Shown here in pieces: positions 34,050 to 45,646 of a stretch of 64,000 bases of DNA. The stretch spans positions 5,678,085-5,742,084 of the forward strand of contig JAJKFL010000010.1 of assembly GCA_021186555.1 (NCBI GenBank), read 5' to 3'. Under the pieces are notes generated by a model, which saw nothing but the letters and a program-made list of their open reading frames with translations, did not search any database and was not told the DNA's origin. A program made the position numbers and the translations under genes. Within the stretch, counting starts at the first letter, position 1, and each line of letters starts with the position of its first letter. Origin of the DNA: Reticulitermes speratus (taxonomy: Eukaryota; Arthropoda; Insecta; Blattodea; Rhinotermitidae).

Positions 34050-34915
34050 ACAACTCCCTGAAATAGGCAATTTTCACCTCCTTCCAAATTCTTACCTGTT
34101 CACAACTGTTAATCTTATTCTTCTCAGTAGATGCTAGAATATCATTTTGAAATAAACAGTGGCACTAGAAGGGATATTACGTTTTATATACTCCATCTTC
34201 TACTGTTGGGAAATGCGTAATAGTGCGTTATTTGTTATGTGATTTAATTAGGAAAGTTATATTTGTTGTTACAGTAAACAGCATTCATGTGGGTAGCATA
34301 ATTATTTGAACCTCTGTAATGAGTTCAATTTTGTTGCATAACTTTACAAAACACGAATCGGGGTTTAGGTACTTTATTAACGTAGGATGAAAAGGCTCAA
34401 AATTAACTTTTGCAGGGATGTTTTATAATTGTCTCTAGCATCATACATTTGGTGAAACTTATAAATTTAGTTCGCTGTTCATATGAAACATGTTTCATTG
34501 GGAGGATATAGAGTTGTTGCGTCCGTGCATTAAAGTAACTGCATGAATTCTGTACACAGACTACTTTGGAATGTACTGATATGCCAACATAAACAAGGAC
34601 AATGTATAATTATGTTTATCCTTCAAATACTAAAATATGTCTAAATTACATGCAAAACTCAGTCCATGCCTTGCAGAAAACTAAGCCCTTCACATTAACG
34701 AGGAAAATTTAAACATATTTACGAAAATATTTTCTGCTTTTTTTCTTTTTGAATTACATAAAACACATAAATAAAAGGCGTGGGTAAATTTTAGGGGTTT
34801 TTAAGTGTTCGACCAGATGGAATTTATTTGTTTCATATGGTTATATTAAACAATATTTTCCTGTGTAATAAATAAATTAAAATTAATCAGTATTAATTAC
34901 CTCGGGCATTGAAGA
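34050..34915. other. AT-rich non-coding stretch
   Basis: No gene or known repeat supported. Confidence 0.5.
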
Positions 34916-34924
34916 AGGATTATA

Positions 34925-35265
34925 CTTGGTGTGACTAAACAGATCAAAAATGAGAGTGGGATGGTCATATAGACCGAATGGATAATACTAGAATAAAAAA
35001 AATTATTGAATGGAAAATTCTATGGAAGAAGACCTGTGGGAAGACGACGGCTGTGATGGGAAGACAGTGGGACTTCTTGTTGCTGCTGAATATAAGAGGG
35101 TGGTATAGACTATCAGGGGCAGGGATATCTGGAGGAGAACTATTGACGATGTCTGGGCGTGATGCAGCGTGTCGCGCTTTTGAAGAATTAGGAGGAGAGG
35201 AATAAAAAGAAGAAGGGCGGAGGAGGAGATGATGATAATGAAGATAATGATGTTGATGATGACAG
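34925..35265 (+). pseudogene. LINE post-RT end with GAT-rich tail, third lineage
   Basis: Shifting frames give 'MDNTRIKKIIEWKILW', then 'KRPVGRRRLRWED'-like sequence in another frame and 'WRRTIDDVWV', the usual order 'RMD.TRIPK..' - 'GRRR.RWED' - 'WR..IDD' of LINE C-termini. Followed by 'gatgatgataatgaagataa' microsatellite, a typical LINE tail. At least two frame breaks. Confidence 0.65.
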
Positions 35266-35643
35266 TAATACATTATGTATTTTATATGTATTTGACAGTG
35301 ATTTTGTGGTAGAAGATTGTTGATATTTTAACTGCTTGAATATAAGTAAATTATTGGTGGCTATGAATGAACAATTAAATTACTTCACTGAATTACAGTT
35401 TACAATAATTAATTTATACAAGCAGGTGGCCTAGATTGATTGTGTGTTGGAGTACCGAGGTTTTATACCTGACAGGGTTACAAATTTGTTTTTACCACTA
35501 TTACGTGCCAGATGTAGAGCCTATTTTTTCTGCTTCTCCAGAAGTTATAAGGGACTGTCACTGGAACTAAAGAGGTGGGAGATAGGAAGTTGTGTTAGCC
35601 GGTTAAATCCTTTTCACACCCTCGTAGTCGATTTCCATAAATA

Positions 35644-35728
35644 TACAGAGCATACACAAAAGAATGGTGCGGTTTCACTGGCGACTCATATTTGGACCGC
35701 ACCATTATTTTGTGTATGCCCTGTATTA
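35644..35728. mobile_element. MITE-A copy 5
   Basis: 'acagagcatacacaaaagaa' ... 'attattttgtgtatgccctg', with a loop 'cactggcgactcatatttgg' longer and different from the other copies, so the inner part of the hairpin has diverged. Confidence 0.85.
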
Positions 35729-36634
35729 GTAATATGTGCATGCTTGTAACTTATGCTCTTTCAAATTTCCCAACCAAAATTTTGTTTCGGTTTATATTAA
35801 TAGAATGAGATAAACGTATCTGGCTATAAGCTTAGTTTTAAGTTTACATTTCGCGTCCCCTTTTTACTGAAAATATCAGAAAAAAAACCCGAAGATATAT
35901 AGTGACGAGTTTTCCGTTTTCGAAACAAGAAGTTTCTTTATCTATTATAGTTTATCTTTAAGGAATTTGAAATGAGACTTTTTTGTGATGTTTTATCCAC
36001 GCAAACTCATATCGATGAAAGGTTCATGGACGAAATTATTGGAAAACAATATAGGAATGTATAAAAAATGTCACAGAATTTTTATTGAATAGCATTAAAA
36101 TTAAATTAAATGCCTTGCCACTCGCAAGTCACTCTTGTTTTTCCTGTGGTTTATCAGTGCAAATGCTGCATACACGGCTGTAATTTAACGAATATTTTTA
36201 TTGTCGTAACTGTTTACTCCTGATTTATCTTCTGTCATTTAATCATATAACATGTTGTTTATTTAATTACTATCTAACCCTAAATTCAGCTGAAGGAATT
36301 TGTATAAACTACCAGGAATCCCAAACATTTTCGGGAGTGAAACAAAAATACTGTTTTTTTGGGGGTTTCTTCCAAGTGAAAGGTGGATACAGGCACTAGG
36401 GGCAAAAGAAGCTATTTTAGGAAGATGATTTTCGTCATTTGGTGTGGAGGTAATGAGCAGGAAGAAGCGTTAATACTTAAAACTTCTAAAACTAAAGGCG
36501 AACGACAGCACGAATATGCCTATATCAGCAGAAGTGTAATGTTTAAAACAGCTCTCACCTTTTTGTTTTGAGCGGCTAATTAGCTGTTTGTAATAATCGA
36601 TTTGAGGTTTCATCGACGGATTACACAGGGTCAC

Positions 36635-36810
36635 AGGGATCTTTAATAATAATAATAATAATTTATAATAATAATTTATAACAAAATAATAATTTCTATC
36701 ACAAATAATTTTAACAATAATAATTTATAATAACAATAATTTTTAACAATAATAATTTATAACAATAATAATAATTTATAAAAATAATATTTAACAAATA
36801 AAAAATTAAA
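36635..36810. repeat. (AAT)n / AT-rich microsatellite
   Basis: Interrupted runs of 'aataataataat' and 'tttataataataa' over about 170 bp. It borders the LINE-A remnant on its 3' side and could have grown from its tail. Confidence 0.85.
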
Positions 36811-36814
36811 TATC

Positions 36815-37185
36815 TCCAAGGAGCAGAGTCATTCTCGAGAAACTAAAAATTTAGCTTCTCGAGAAATTCCCTGAATTTTATAAAAGCCTGTGGTGTTACC
36901 TCTTCACATTCGCCAGCCAATTGTCCGTATCCTGAGCCGTGTGAATTCAGTCCAATCCAGTAAACACTTTTTTTAAGATTTATTTTATTATAATCCTAAT
37001 TTTTACCACTTGGTTTTTCAAGTGGCCTGTTTCAAGTTTCCCCAACGCAACCCTGTATGCATTACTCTCCTCCCCATGCGTGCCACATACTCCACCCATC
37101 TCATCCTCTTTGATTTCATCGCCCTAATTCTATTTGTTGATGACGATCACAAATCATGAAGTTCCTAATTACGCAGTTTTCTTGA
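36815..37185 (-). pseudogene. LINE-A remnant, antisense
   Basis: Old copy: 'ctccaaggagcagagtcatt', 'ttcgccagccaattgtccg', 'tcctgagccgtgtgaattca', 'caagtggcctgtttcaagtt', 'ccacccatctcatcctcttt', 'aaatcatgaagttcctaatt'. Frame lost throughout. A short 'ttagctatg' triplet repeat follows at 37196-37222. Confidence 0.75.
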
Positions 37186-37224
37186 ACCTTGTGTTAGCTA
37201 TGTTAGCTATGTTAGCTATGTTCT

Positions 37225-37850
37225 CCTTGTAAGGCACCAATTATTCCTTAGCAGGCAAAGCGAATTTTATAATGAACGAGGCAATTAAGTAATTACAAAA
37301 TTAAAGAAAATTGAAATGAAGTGTTATTTGCCTCTCTTTTTTTTATGTCTGTTGTAAGGTAGAATGTTTAATTTTCGATTCAATTGAAAAGAAAAAAATA
37401 TATAAAAATAAAGAAATCTAATATATGGGCATACAAGTTTTTACTTCATTTGACTCGTCTCTCTGCTAAGCCTACTGAGTTTTAAGTTTAAGAGCTCCAA
37501 AATCTGAGTTACTTTGCTAATTTATCTGACTACTGATAGAAATGCCGCCAAAATCCTGGTTATTTTGGTGTTATGGCCTACCGCTGATGAAACTTGCACA
37601 CTTATTAAAAAAATATTTCAACAATTCCTCTTTAAAGTAGTTTTCATTCTATTTGTGTTACCCCTTCTTATAGAGTTACTTTCAGTATAACTCCATCTCT
37701 TCCTCCTTCTTGTTACCTGAAACACCTCTCTCTTTGGAGAGAAATATTTTGTTAGAAATAATTGAAGATACATTTTTGCCATAATTTAAGCTTTGAGCAA
37801 TGACCAATGAACACTTCAATGGCTAAGGTTAACCTAAACCATACTTAAAG
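37225..37850. other. non-coding, nothing recognised
   Basis: AT-rich. Ends with 'ttaaagaccc' immediately before array 3, a short match to the left border of arrays 1 and 2. Confidence 0.5.
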
Positions 37851-37853
37851 ACC

Positions 37854-40475
37854 CAGTCCGTACCGCGCAGTAAACACACTCCGTCTCAGTTATACAAACC
37901 AGTCAGTTAATGCTGTATAGTGAAATAATCGCTGTTTGTTCTGAGATCCACACAAAACACATAAATACAGTCCGTACCGCGCAGTAAACACACTCCGTCT
38001 CAGTTATACAAACCAGTCAGTTAATGCTGTACAGTGAAATAATCGCTGTTTGTTCTGAGATCCACACAAAACACATAAATACAGTCCGTACCGCGCAGTA
38101 AACACACTCTATCTCAGTTATACAAACCAGTCAGTTAATGTTGTACAGTGAAATAATGGCTGTTTGTTCTGAGATCCACACAAAACACATAAATACAGTC
38201 CGTACCGCGCAGTAAACACACCCTTTCTCAGTTATACAAACCAGTCAGTTAATGCTGTACAGTGAAATAATCGCTGTTTGTTCTGAGATCCACACAAAAC
38301 ACATAAATACAGTCCGTACCGCGCAGTAAACACACTCCGTCTCAGTTATACAAACCAGTCAGTTAATGTTGTACAGTGAAATAATGGCTGTTTGTTCTGA
38401 GATCCACACAAAACACATAAATACAGTCCGTACCGCGCAGTAAACACACCCCGTCTCAGTTATACAAACCAGTCAGTTAATGTTGTACAGTGAAATAATC
38501 GCTGTTTGTTCTGAGATCCACACAAAACACATAAATACAGTCCGTACCGCGCAGTAAACACACTCCGTCTCAGTTATACAAACCAGTCAGTTAATGTTGT
38601 ACAGTGAAATAATCGCTGTTTGTTCTGAGATCCACACAAAACACATAAATACAGTCCGTACCGCGCAGTAAACACACCCCGTCTCAGTTATACAAACCAG
38701 TCAGTTAATGTTGTACAGTGAAATAATCGCTGTTTGTTCTGAGATCCACACAAAACACATAAATACAGTCCGTACCGCGCAGTAAACACACTCCGTCTCA
38801 GTTATACAAACCAGTCAGTTAATGTTGTACAGTGAAATAATCGCTGTTTGTTCTGAGATCCACACAAAACACATAAATACAGTCCGTACCGCGCAGTAAA
38901 CACACCCCGTCTCAGTTATACAAACCAGTCAGTTAATGTTGTACAGTGAAATAATCGCTGTTTGTTCTGAGATCCACACAAAACACATAAATACAGTCCG
39001 TACCGCGCAGTAAACACACTCCGTCTCAGTTATACAAACCAGTCAGTTAATGTTGTACAGTGAAATAATCGCTGTTTGTTCTGAGATCCACACAAAACAC
39101 ATAAATACAGTCCGTACCGCGCAGTAAATACACTCCGTCTCAGTTATACAAACCAGTCAGTTAATGTTGTACAGTGAAATAATCGCTGTTTGTTCTGATA
39201 TCCACACAAAACACATAAATACAGTCCGTACCGCGCAGTAAACACACTCCGTCTCAGTTATACAAACCAGTCAGTTAATGTTGTACAGTGAAATAATCGC
39301 TGTTTGTTCTGAGATCCACACAAAACACATAAATACAGTCCGTACCGCGCAGTAAACACACTCCGTCTCAGTTATACAAACCAGTCAGTTAATGTTGTAC
39401 AGTGAAATAATCGCTGTTTGTTCTGAGATCCACACAAAACACATAAATACAGTCCGTACCGCGCAGTAAACACACTCCATCTCAGTTATACAAACCAGTC
39501 AGTTAATGCTGTATAGTGAAATAATCGCTGTTTGTTCTGAGATCCACACAAAACACATAAATACAGTCCGTACCGCGCAGTAAACACACCCCGTCTCAGT
39601 TATACAAACCAGTCAGTTAATGTTGTACAGTGAAATAATGGCTGTTTGTTCTGAGATCCACACAAAACACATAAATACAGTCCGTACCGCGCAGTAAACA
39701 CACTCCGTCTCAGTTATACAAACCAGTCAGTTAATGTTGTACAGTGAAATAATCGCTGTTTGTTCTGAGATCCACACAAAACACATAAATACAGTCCGTA
39801 CCGCGCAGTAAACACACTCCGTCTCAGTTATACAAACCAGTCAGTTAATGTTGTACAGTGAAATAATCGCTGTTTGTTCTGAGATCCACACAAAACACAT
39901 AAATACAGTCCGTACCGCGCAGTAAACACACTCCTTCTCAGTTATACAAACCAGTCAGTTAATGTTGTACAGTGAAATAATGGCTGTTTGTTCTGAGATC
40001 CACACAAAACACATAAATACAGTCCGTACCGCGCAGTAAACACACTCCGTCTCAGTTATACAAACCAGTCAGTTAATGCTGTATAGTGAAATAATCGCTG
40101 TTTGTTCTGAGATCCACACAAAACACATAAATACAGTCCGTACCGCGCAGTAAACACACTCCATCTCAGTTATACAAACCAGTCAGTTAATGCTGTACAG
40201 TGAAATAATCGCTGTTTGTTCTGAGATCCACACAAAACACATAAATACAGTCCGTACCGCGCAGTAAACACACTCCGTCTCAGTTATACAAACCAGTCAG
40301 TTAATGTTGTACAGTGAAATAATCGCTGTTTGTTCTGAGATCCACACAAAACACATAAATACAGTCCGTACCGCGCAGTAAACACACTCCGTCTCAGTTA
40401 TACAAACCAGTCAGTTAATGTTGTACAGTGAAATAATCGCTGTTTGTTCTGAGATCCACACAAAACACATAAACA
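37854..40475. repeat. 114-bp satellite A, array 3 (23 units)
   Basis: 2,622 bp, exactly 23 x 114. Only the 'acaaaccagtcagttaatg' monomer type occurs. Variant positions (tccgt/ccccgt, tcgctg/ggctg, tacag/tatag) recur in patterns, suggesting multi-unit duplication. Short frames across it are repeat artefacts. Confidence 0.95.
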
Positions 40476-40560
40476 CAATGTGTGGGCAGAACGTGGAATT
40501 TGTGAATGTTAAACATAGCGGTACATATAGTAACCACTGGGCTTCGTGGGCGTGGAGGAA
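40476..40560. repeat. shared right flank of satellite A, array 3
   Basis: 'tgtgggcagaacgtggaatt', 'tgtgaatgttaaacatagcg' and 'gtaaccactgggcttcgtgg' follow the last unit, as at 8726 and 28146. Confidence 0.85.
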
Positions 40561-40564
40561 AGCG

Positions 40565-41380
40565 CCAAGCATTCTTAACGTTGTCACTAGACGGATTAGT
40601 CATCAACTTCAAGATCAGTTCCCTTCTTCTAAGGGGAAATATCTCACAGTGCTCATGTGTTATGAAGCTGGGTTGGTTTCAAAGGCAGCAAGTTTCCCAA
40701 AACTAATTTCATTGTGATATTCCGCCGTTTCTTCATATCCTGCAACTGAGAGATGCGTGAGACTAAAATGCATTTAGTTCCTTCTCGCTGTACACAAAGG
40801 CTTCATAAATCAATTTATAGCTCATCTTCTACACTCTTTCAGTATTCATAATCCCCATCTCCAGCAAGCCTGCAGTGTACTTCTGTTCCTGACACATCTG
40901 ATATACGAGGGTTTCCTCCGTGCTTCCATATTTTTCCCTAGGAAAGTAAATGTTAATGACAATAACTCAGATGTTTCAGAAATGACACTCAACTTCGCAA
41001 TGTCATAAATCTTAATTTTGTCATACAGTATAATACCATTACTCGATCGATCGATTGATCGATAGGCAATTCTAATGCCATAAAAATTGTTGACATAAAT
41101 ATTGTGGGAATCACACGATTTTATATGCACGATTAATATGAAGTTTATGTTACATTTCATTAGGTTACGGTTGTAGTTAAATAGGCCAGTGTATTGGAAT
41201 ACTGTTGGAATGATATTTCAGAAGATCCCAGTTCGAAACTTGACCGAGGTATCTTCGATTTTAACTGAGGTTTAGCAGGCTAAATTCAAGATAATGCCAT
41301 AACAGGCTGTGTAATGTACTAACAATTATTTACATAATTATTATATATGATCATCTACACTCTCTTTTGACGTATAATTT
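40565..41380. other. non-coding, nothing recognised
   Basis: No supported gene. A short 'atcgatcgattgatcgat' palindromic patch lies near 41045. The segment at 41180-41290 has a B-box-like 'agttcgaaacttgacc' and may be an old tRNA-derived SINE. Confidence 0.45.
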
Positions 41381-41384
41381 TTTC

Positions 41385-41640
41385 CACCAATAAGCAACAG
41401 TCCGTGGTGGGCCAGGGCCTCCTCATTGTCGAGGTTTTACGGTCACACTCAGATACACACTCAGTAGGACTCCTCTGGGGAGTGATCAGACCGACGCAGA
41501 GACCTCTACCTGAAAACTCACAACACTCACAAGAGACAGACATCCATGCCCCCGGCGGGATTCGAACCCGCAATCCCAGCAAGCGAGCGGCCGCAGACTC
41601 ACGTCTTAGACCGCGCGGCCACTGGGATCGGCTCGACGTC
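41385..41640 (-). mobile_element. SINE3 copy, antisense
   Basis: Right end holds antisense head: 'gcgggattcgaacccgcaat', 'agcgagcggccgcagac', 'cgcggccactgggatcgg'. Left part: 'gtgggccagggcctcctcat', 'aggactcctctggggagtga'. Same family as 47947, 62897 and 63617. Confidence 0.85.
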
Positions 41641-41777
41641 GAAGTACTTTCGTTAATGTAAGAGTCGTTTACAGCAGAAATCTACAGATCTGACTAGAGG
41701 CTTTATTTGTAAAACCCACTACATTTTTCTTGTAATTACGGTAAACCGTTTATGAGCAACTTATATCAATTTAGTGG

Positions 41778-42065
41778 CCTGGACAGAGAAGTCGTTATAT
41801 TGATTATGCTGCGGGTTGGACAGCAGAGAAATCTTGGTTCGAATCCCAGTAAGTTCAAGGGTTTTTTTCTGTTTTCCCAAACATCCAAACCGACCCTGGG
41901 GCCTACACAACGTACTATTCAAATGGAACTGGGGTTATTTACCCGGGGATAAGGAGGCAGGGTTGTATATTTAACCTTGACCTCCATCTTGTGTCGCGAT
42001 TAAAAATGAGTGGAGGTGTATTGCCATTTCTCCATACGTCTTTATGGCGTAGACAGGGGCAAATT
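41778..42065 (+). mobile_element. SINE4-related remnant
   Basis: Head-like 'gcgggttggacagcagag' with B-box 'ggttcgaatccc', then 'accgaccctggggcctaca', 'ttatttacccggggataagg', 'aaaaatgagtggaggtgta'. Follows the SINE4 layout but is strongly diverged. Confidence 0.55.
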
Positions 42066-42172
42066 TACATCTACGTCTTAATATCACAATATTAACTTAC
42101 TATTGTACAAGATGTCAGAACCCAGATAATATCAAATTAATTCTAAAGGCTCTGACGATGGTGTATATTATT

Positions 42173-42420
42173 GAGAACCAATTGTCTTCTCGACTTTGTC
42201 CATCGTCCGGATAAAATATAATATAATATCACGACGTTTCGGAAGTTGGACGTCCAGTGATTGATATTAGCTCAGTCAAAAAGGACCCATCTGAGTAGGT
42301 GTCTCCCCTCCCTTCACCTGAAGACGGAAGAAGAACCAGCTTCCGAAACGTCGTGATATTATATTATGTTTTAATATTTTATCCAGACGATGGGCAAAGT
42401 CAAGAAGATAATTAGTTCTC
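42173..42420. repeat. foldback element P11 with GAAACGTC-type motif
   Basis: Arms 42173-42246 and 42340-42420: 'gagaaccaattgtcttctcg' left against 'aagataattagttctc' right, meeting inward at 'atcacgacgtttcggaag' / 'cttccgaaacgtcgtgat'. The right arm has CTGAAGA, C, GGAAG...CTTCC, GAAAC, GTCGTG, a hammerhead-like core with a long loop. It links family 1 (CTGANGA) and family 2 (GAAACGTCGG). Confidence 0.75.
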
Positions 42421-42429
42421 CAGATAGTA

Positions 42430-42775
42430 TTATTTCTTTGAGCAATCTGTTAATCTATTTTTAAGGGTCAATAACTGATGTCTCAGCGTGTCAAAGTCTT
42501 AAAATGTGTTACATTTCATCTATCCATCGACGTATCTCGTTACAGTCCCTTCTGGGCCCTAACCACCCTCAAAGGCGCATCTATTCTTCTCCATCCCCAG
42601 CTCGCCTCCTCCACCCTCGTTTTCCTAAGACCTGTAATGCATCCCTCTGGACGACGTCTTGCATTCCATCTGATGCAAAGGAAGTTTGGCCCTCCACGTG
42701 CTTGCATGCAGCAATGATGTCTGGAAACTGGATATGAAGTGTGATGATTGATGATGATTGATGACGGCTGTCATC
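42430..42775 (+). repeat. probable retroposed repeat with GATGATT tail
   Basis: GC-richer block ('tctgggccctaaccaccctc', 'ctgtaatgcatccctctgg') ending in 'gatgattgatgatgattgat'. The tail resembles those of the LINE remnants at 13895 and 35230. No protein recognised. Confidence 0.4.
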
Positions 42776-42937
42776 AGTAACTCCGTTCTTCATATTGGCC
42801 TAAACCATTTTGCAAACAGATAAGGAATATTTTATTCTATTTTCACCGTGCATTTTTCTAGTATAGACAATGTTTTTCACCAACTAAATACACTTGTTAC
42901 AAAAACACTAAAATATTCTAAAACTGTTTGATAAAAA

Positions 42938-42983
42938 GCCCCGATATGTTTCGGCTCACCAATGAGCCATCCTCAGGGGGTCA
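42938..42983 (-). ncRNA. hammerhead-like ribozyme motif, P2 left arm
   Basis: Sense: ACCCC, CTGAGGA, T, GGCTCA/TGAGCC stem II, GAAAC, ATATC, GGGGC. CCCC pairs with GGGG (stem I); the cut position is C. Stem III is shorter than in the TGT copies. Confidence 0.65.
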
Positions 42984-43199
42984 CAACTGTCTGTTCTCAA
43001 AACACGTACATATGTTAATCCTCTGTAGAGGTATATGGTCAACGTCTTATCTCACTTTATCTTACTTTCAATCTTACTTTTTCACTTCGCAAGCCGATAT
43101 GTTTTTTTTTAAAAAACACTCCCTGTAGATTATGCACTATATTATTGCGTCACTTACACACTCACTATTGTTTGTAGTGTACATTGGTTGCTGTGGAAA

Positions 43200-43390
43200 C
43201 GTAGATATTTTTATATATTTTAATATATTTTTATATATTTTTATATATTATATATTATATATATTATTATATATTTTCATATATTTTTATATATTAAATA
43301 TTTATATATATTATTATATATTTTATATATTTTTATATATTATATATTTATATATATTATTATATATATTTATATATTTTTATATATCGG
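43200..43390. repeat. (ATATATTTTT)n low-complexity spacer
   Basis: Almost only A and T in short 'tatatattttta' repeats, in the loop of P2. The 92-residue frame across it is low complexity. Confidence 0.85.
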
Positions 43391-43499
43391 CTTGCGAAGT
43401 GAAAAAGTAAGATTGTAAGTAAGATAAAGTGAGATAAGACGTTGACCATATACCTCTACAGAGGATTAACATATGTACGTGTTTTGAGAACAGACAGTT

Positions 43500-43545
43500 G
43501 TGACCCCTGAGGATGGCTCATTGGTGAGCCGAAACATGTCGAGGC
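43500..43545 (+). ncRNA. hammerhead-like motif, P2 right arm
   Basis: ACCC, CTGAGGA, T, GGCTCA/TGAGCC, GAAAC, ATGTC, GAGGC. Compared with the left arm, the 3' stem I strand changed from GGGGC to GAGGC, which breaks one pair; probably weaker. Confidence 0.55.
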
Positions 43546-44029
43546 TTTTTATCAAACAGTTTTAGAATATTTTAGTGTTTTTATAACAAGTGTATTTAGT
43601 TGGTGAAAGACATTGTCTAGATAAGGAATATATTATCGATGTCAATGACCTTTTCAGCAGATGCATTTCAATATTCATTACAAATGAATCCTACTCTTAA
43701 AGCTGTCACACCCTCCGTGTTCTAAGACAAAGACAAAGACAACATTTAGTATCAGAATGCAGCGTTTGTCTTTCTAATATTATTTTTTTATTAGTAGTCC
43801 TCTATTACTCTTCTCCATTTTTTACTTATTTTTTTAATTGCACTCCTTTTTGAGGACATTACGGAATATTGTGTATTACGGAATATTGTGTCGAGATGAA
43901 TATTTGCATCTCAGGCAAAGGAAATGACTTAAGAATTGAGGAAATGACTTAATATTTTTCCATAATTTGAATTATGTACAGTATTTTATTTTTTCCTCTT
44001 CTTCCAACGGTACTACATCACTGGGTGGC

Positions 44030-44285
44030 ACGTGACCTCATCTTTTGAGGTTGCGTGACAGTGACATTTTTACGAAATGGGGGTTTCAGCCCCACGCACA
44101 ACCCCCAACCTGGAGGACCGGGGTATCCCTTTTCGTCCGGATTATCACCTTTGACCTGTCCGGCGTGGGATACCCTACCAGTAGCTACGCTACGCCGGCA
44201 TAGCTCTCAGGATTCTTTGACTAACCAAACCCCACCAATACGTCACAGTAGGGACACCTGCGGTGGGGATAGTATTTTATTAGGG
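44030..44285 (+). repeat. GC-rich dispersed repeat fragment
   Basis: GC-rich block in AT-rich surroundings, reading 'NGGFSPTHNPQPGGPGYPFS', 'SGLSPLTCPAWDTLPVATL' in frame to a stop. I recall similar runs in insect LINE or repeat annotations, but cannot name the element; no catalytic motif visible. Confidence 0.45.
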
Positions 44286-44289
44286 TGAT

Positions 44290-44445
44290 TAATTCTAGGG
44301 TAATGAGGTGAGATAAACACGTAACACGCATGGGAAATACCGGTAAATAACTGCATTACTTTGGTATTGAGACCTGAAAGGAAGACATAATCTGGGAGAC
44401 CAAGATGTAAATGGGAGAATAATATTAAATTAGGTGTTATGAACT
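44290..44445 (+). pseudogene. LINE-A remnant
   Basis: Old plus-strand copy: 'taatgaggtgagataaacac', 'gtaacacgcatgggaaat', 'tattgagacctgaaaggaag', 'ctgggagaccaagatgtaaa', 'gggagaataatattaaatta'. Frame lost. Confidence 0.65.
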
Positions 44446-44549
44446 GAGCTGAATTTATTAGCAGTATTTGTGTTTCATGTAAAGAATTCGGTAAATGACT
44501 ATTGTAAATGTAAAACGCAATTTGTTTTTTTTTTTAAACTCTTGGTTTT

Positions 44550-44592
44550 CTTCAAACATGTTTCGACCATAAATTGTCTTTTATCAGGGAAA
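44550..44592 (-). ncRNA. degenerate hammerhead-like relic
   Basis: Complement: CCCTGATAAAAGACAATTTA..GGTCGAAACATGT. The second core A of CTGATGA is displaced and stem II is poor, so activity is unlikely. Confidence 0.35.
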
Positions 44593-44649
44593 TCATATTT
44601 AGTTAACAGAAGGCATTGGAGAAATGTTTTACATTCAGCTTATATTAAA

Positions 44650-45480
44650 GTTAAAGCTGTATTTTAAACATTAATTTAGGGTTTGACTCCTTTGTGAAAA
44701 TAATTTGTATTTGATGTCCCATTTTGGATTTTATATTATAGGCTTGTATTTTAGGCTTACCACAATTTTCAGTCACGTTTTTTGTGTAACTTTAAAACTT
44801 AAAAACTTGATTATTTTAAATTAAGGGGTTTTTTTTTTTGCTCAAAAATTGTCAGGAAAAATTACTCTTTACCAACCTTCTGAATTTTTGACGCGCTATA
44901 GAGGTATAATTACGAAATAGGATATTTTAACATCTTAAAAATGTCAGTATTGAATCAATTTAAGACCGTAACGTTTATTTAGTTTCTAAAATAAGAGAGT
45001 TTTGCGAGTAGCCAAGTTATTATCAGCTTGTGAAAAAAAAGGACTCTGAAACTTACACATATTTTTGCTTTTTCTCCTCTTTTTTTTTTGTTTCTGTGAA
45101 ACTTGTGGCACATTCTGGTGTCATAAACATAAATTAAATATCATTCACGGATAAACAAACTGCCATATTTTTAGAGTAAGGAACCAAGGGCCCTAGATAG
45201 GAGTTATGACTTCACGAGAAGCAAACAACTTTCTGACCCTCAAAATTGCGCTGTCAAGTTTGAAATTCCTTCCCCACCCCCTCCCTCACCCTGCTCCCTT
45301 TCGCCTGAAGTTTAAAGGTTAGAAAAGTGGTACATATAGCAGGCATGTGAAAAAGCAGGAAAGTAATAGGAAAAGTTTTTTGGACAACTTCTTGGAAAGA
45401 TGGCGCGTGAGCGACGGAGTTTTCGCCCCCGTGTGTAAGAATAATATTAAAAAAAAATCCTTTGGAAGCAAGGTGTTACA
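44650..45480. other. non-coding, nothing recognised
   Basis: AT-rich with T runs (44520, 44828, 45080). No gene supported. Confidence 0.5.
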
Positions 45481-45484
45481 TTTC

Positions 45485-45610
45485 GATACCTCAGGCTTCC
45501 GCCGCTCTTCTGGGATGTTACACAGCGTTGATTAATAGTTACCGACGTTTCGGGACAACCTTTCGTTCCCATATTCAAAGGTCAAATTGTCCAAGAAGAT
45601 GTGATGGATA
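45485..45610 (-). repeat. hammerhead-like family 2, single arm
   Basis: 'aggcttccgccgctcttctg', 'gatgttacacagcgttgat', 'taccgacgtttcgggacaac', 'ctttcgttcccatattcaa': one arm, immediately upstream of the complete palindrome at 45647. Confidence 0.7.
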
Positions 45611-45646
45611 CCCTTGATTTCAGACTTCCGCCGCGATGTTGATAAA

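Larger units (their letters stand above)
42830..43622. repeat. foldback element P2 with AT-rich core
   Basis: Left arm about 42859-43102, right arm about 43384-43622, arms near 240 bp. The left end is preceded by 'ttattctattttcaccgtgc', the inverted form of the TGCACGGTGA end motif; the right copy of that end is missing. Each arm has one hammerhead-like motif facing outward (42938-42983 minus, 43500-43545 plus). The spacer (43200-43390) is almost pure 'atatattttt'. Confidence 0.85.

Noticed and set aside
43132-43410. 92-residue hydrophobic open frame
   Set aside because: Translation of an AT microsatellite (I/Y/F/L only).
45305-45440. another LINE-A copy
   Set aside because: Only 'agaaaagtggtacatatagc' vaguely matches; too short to support.
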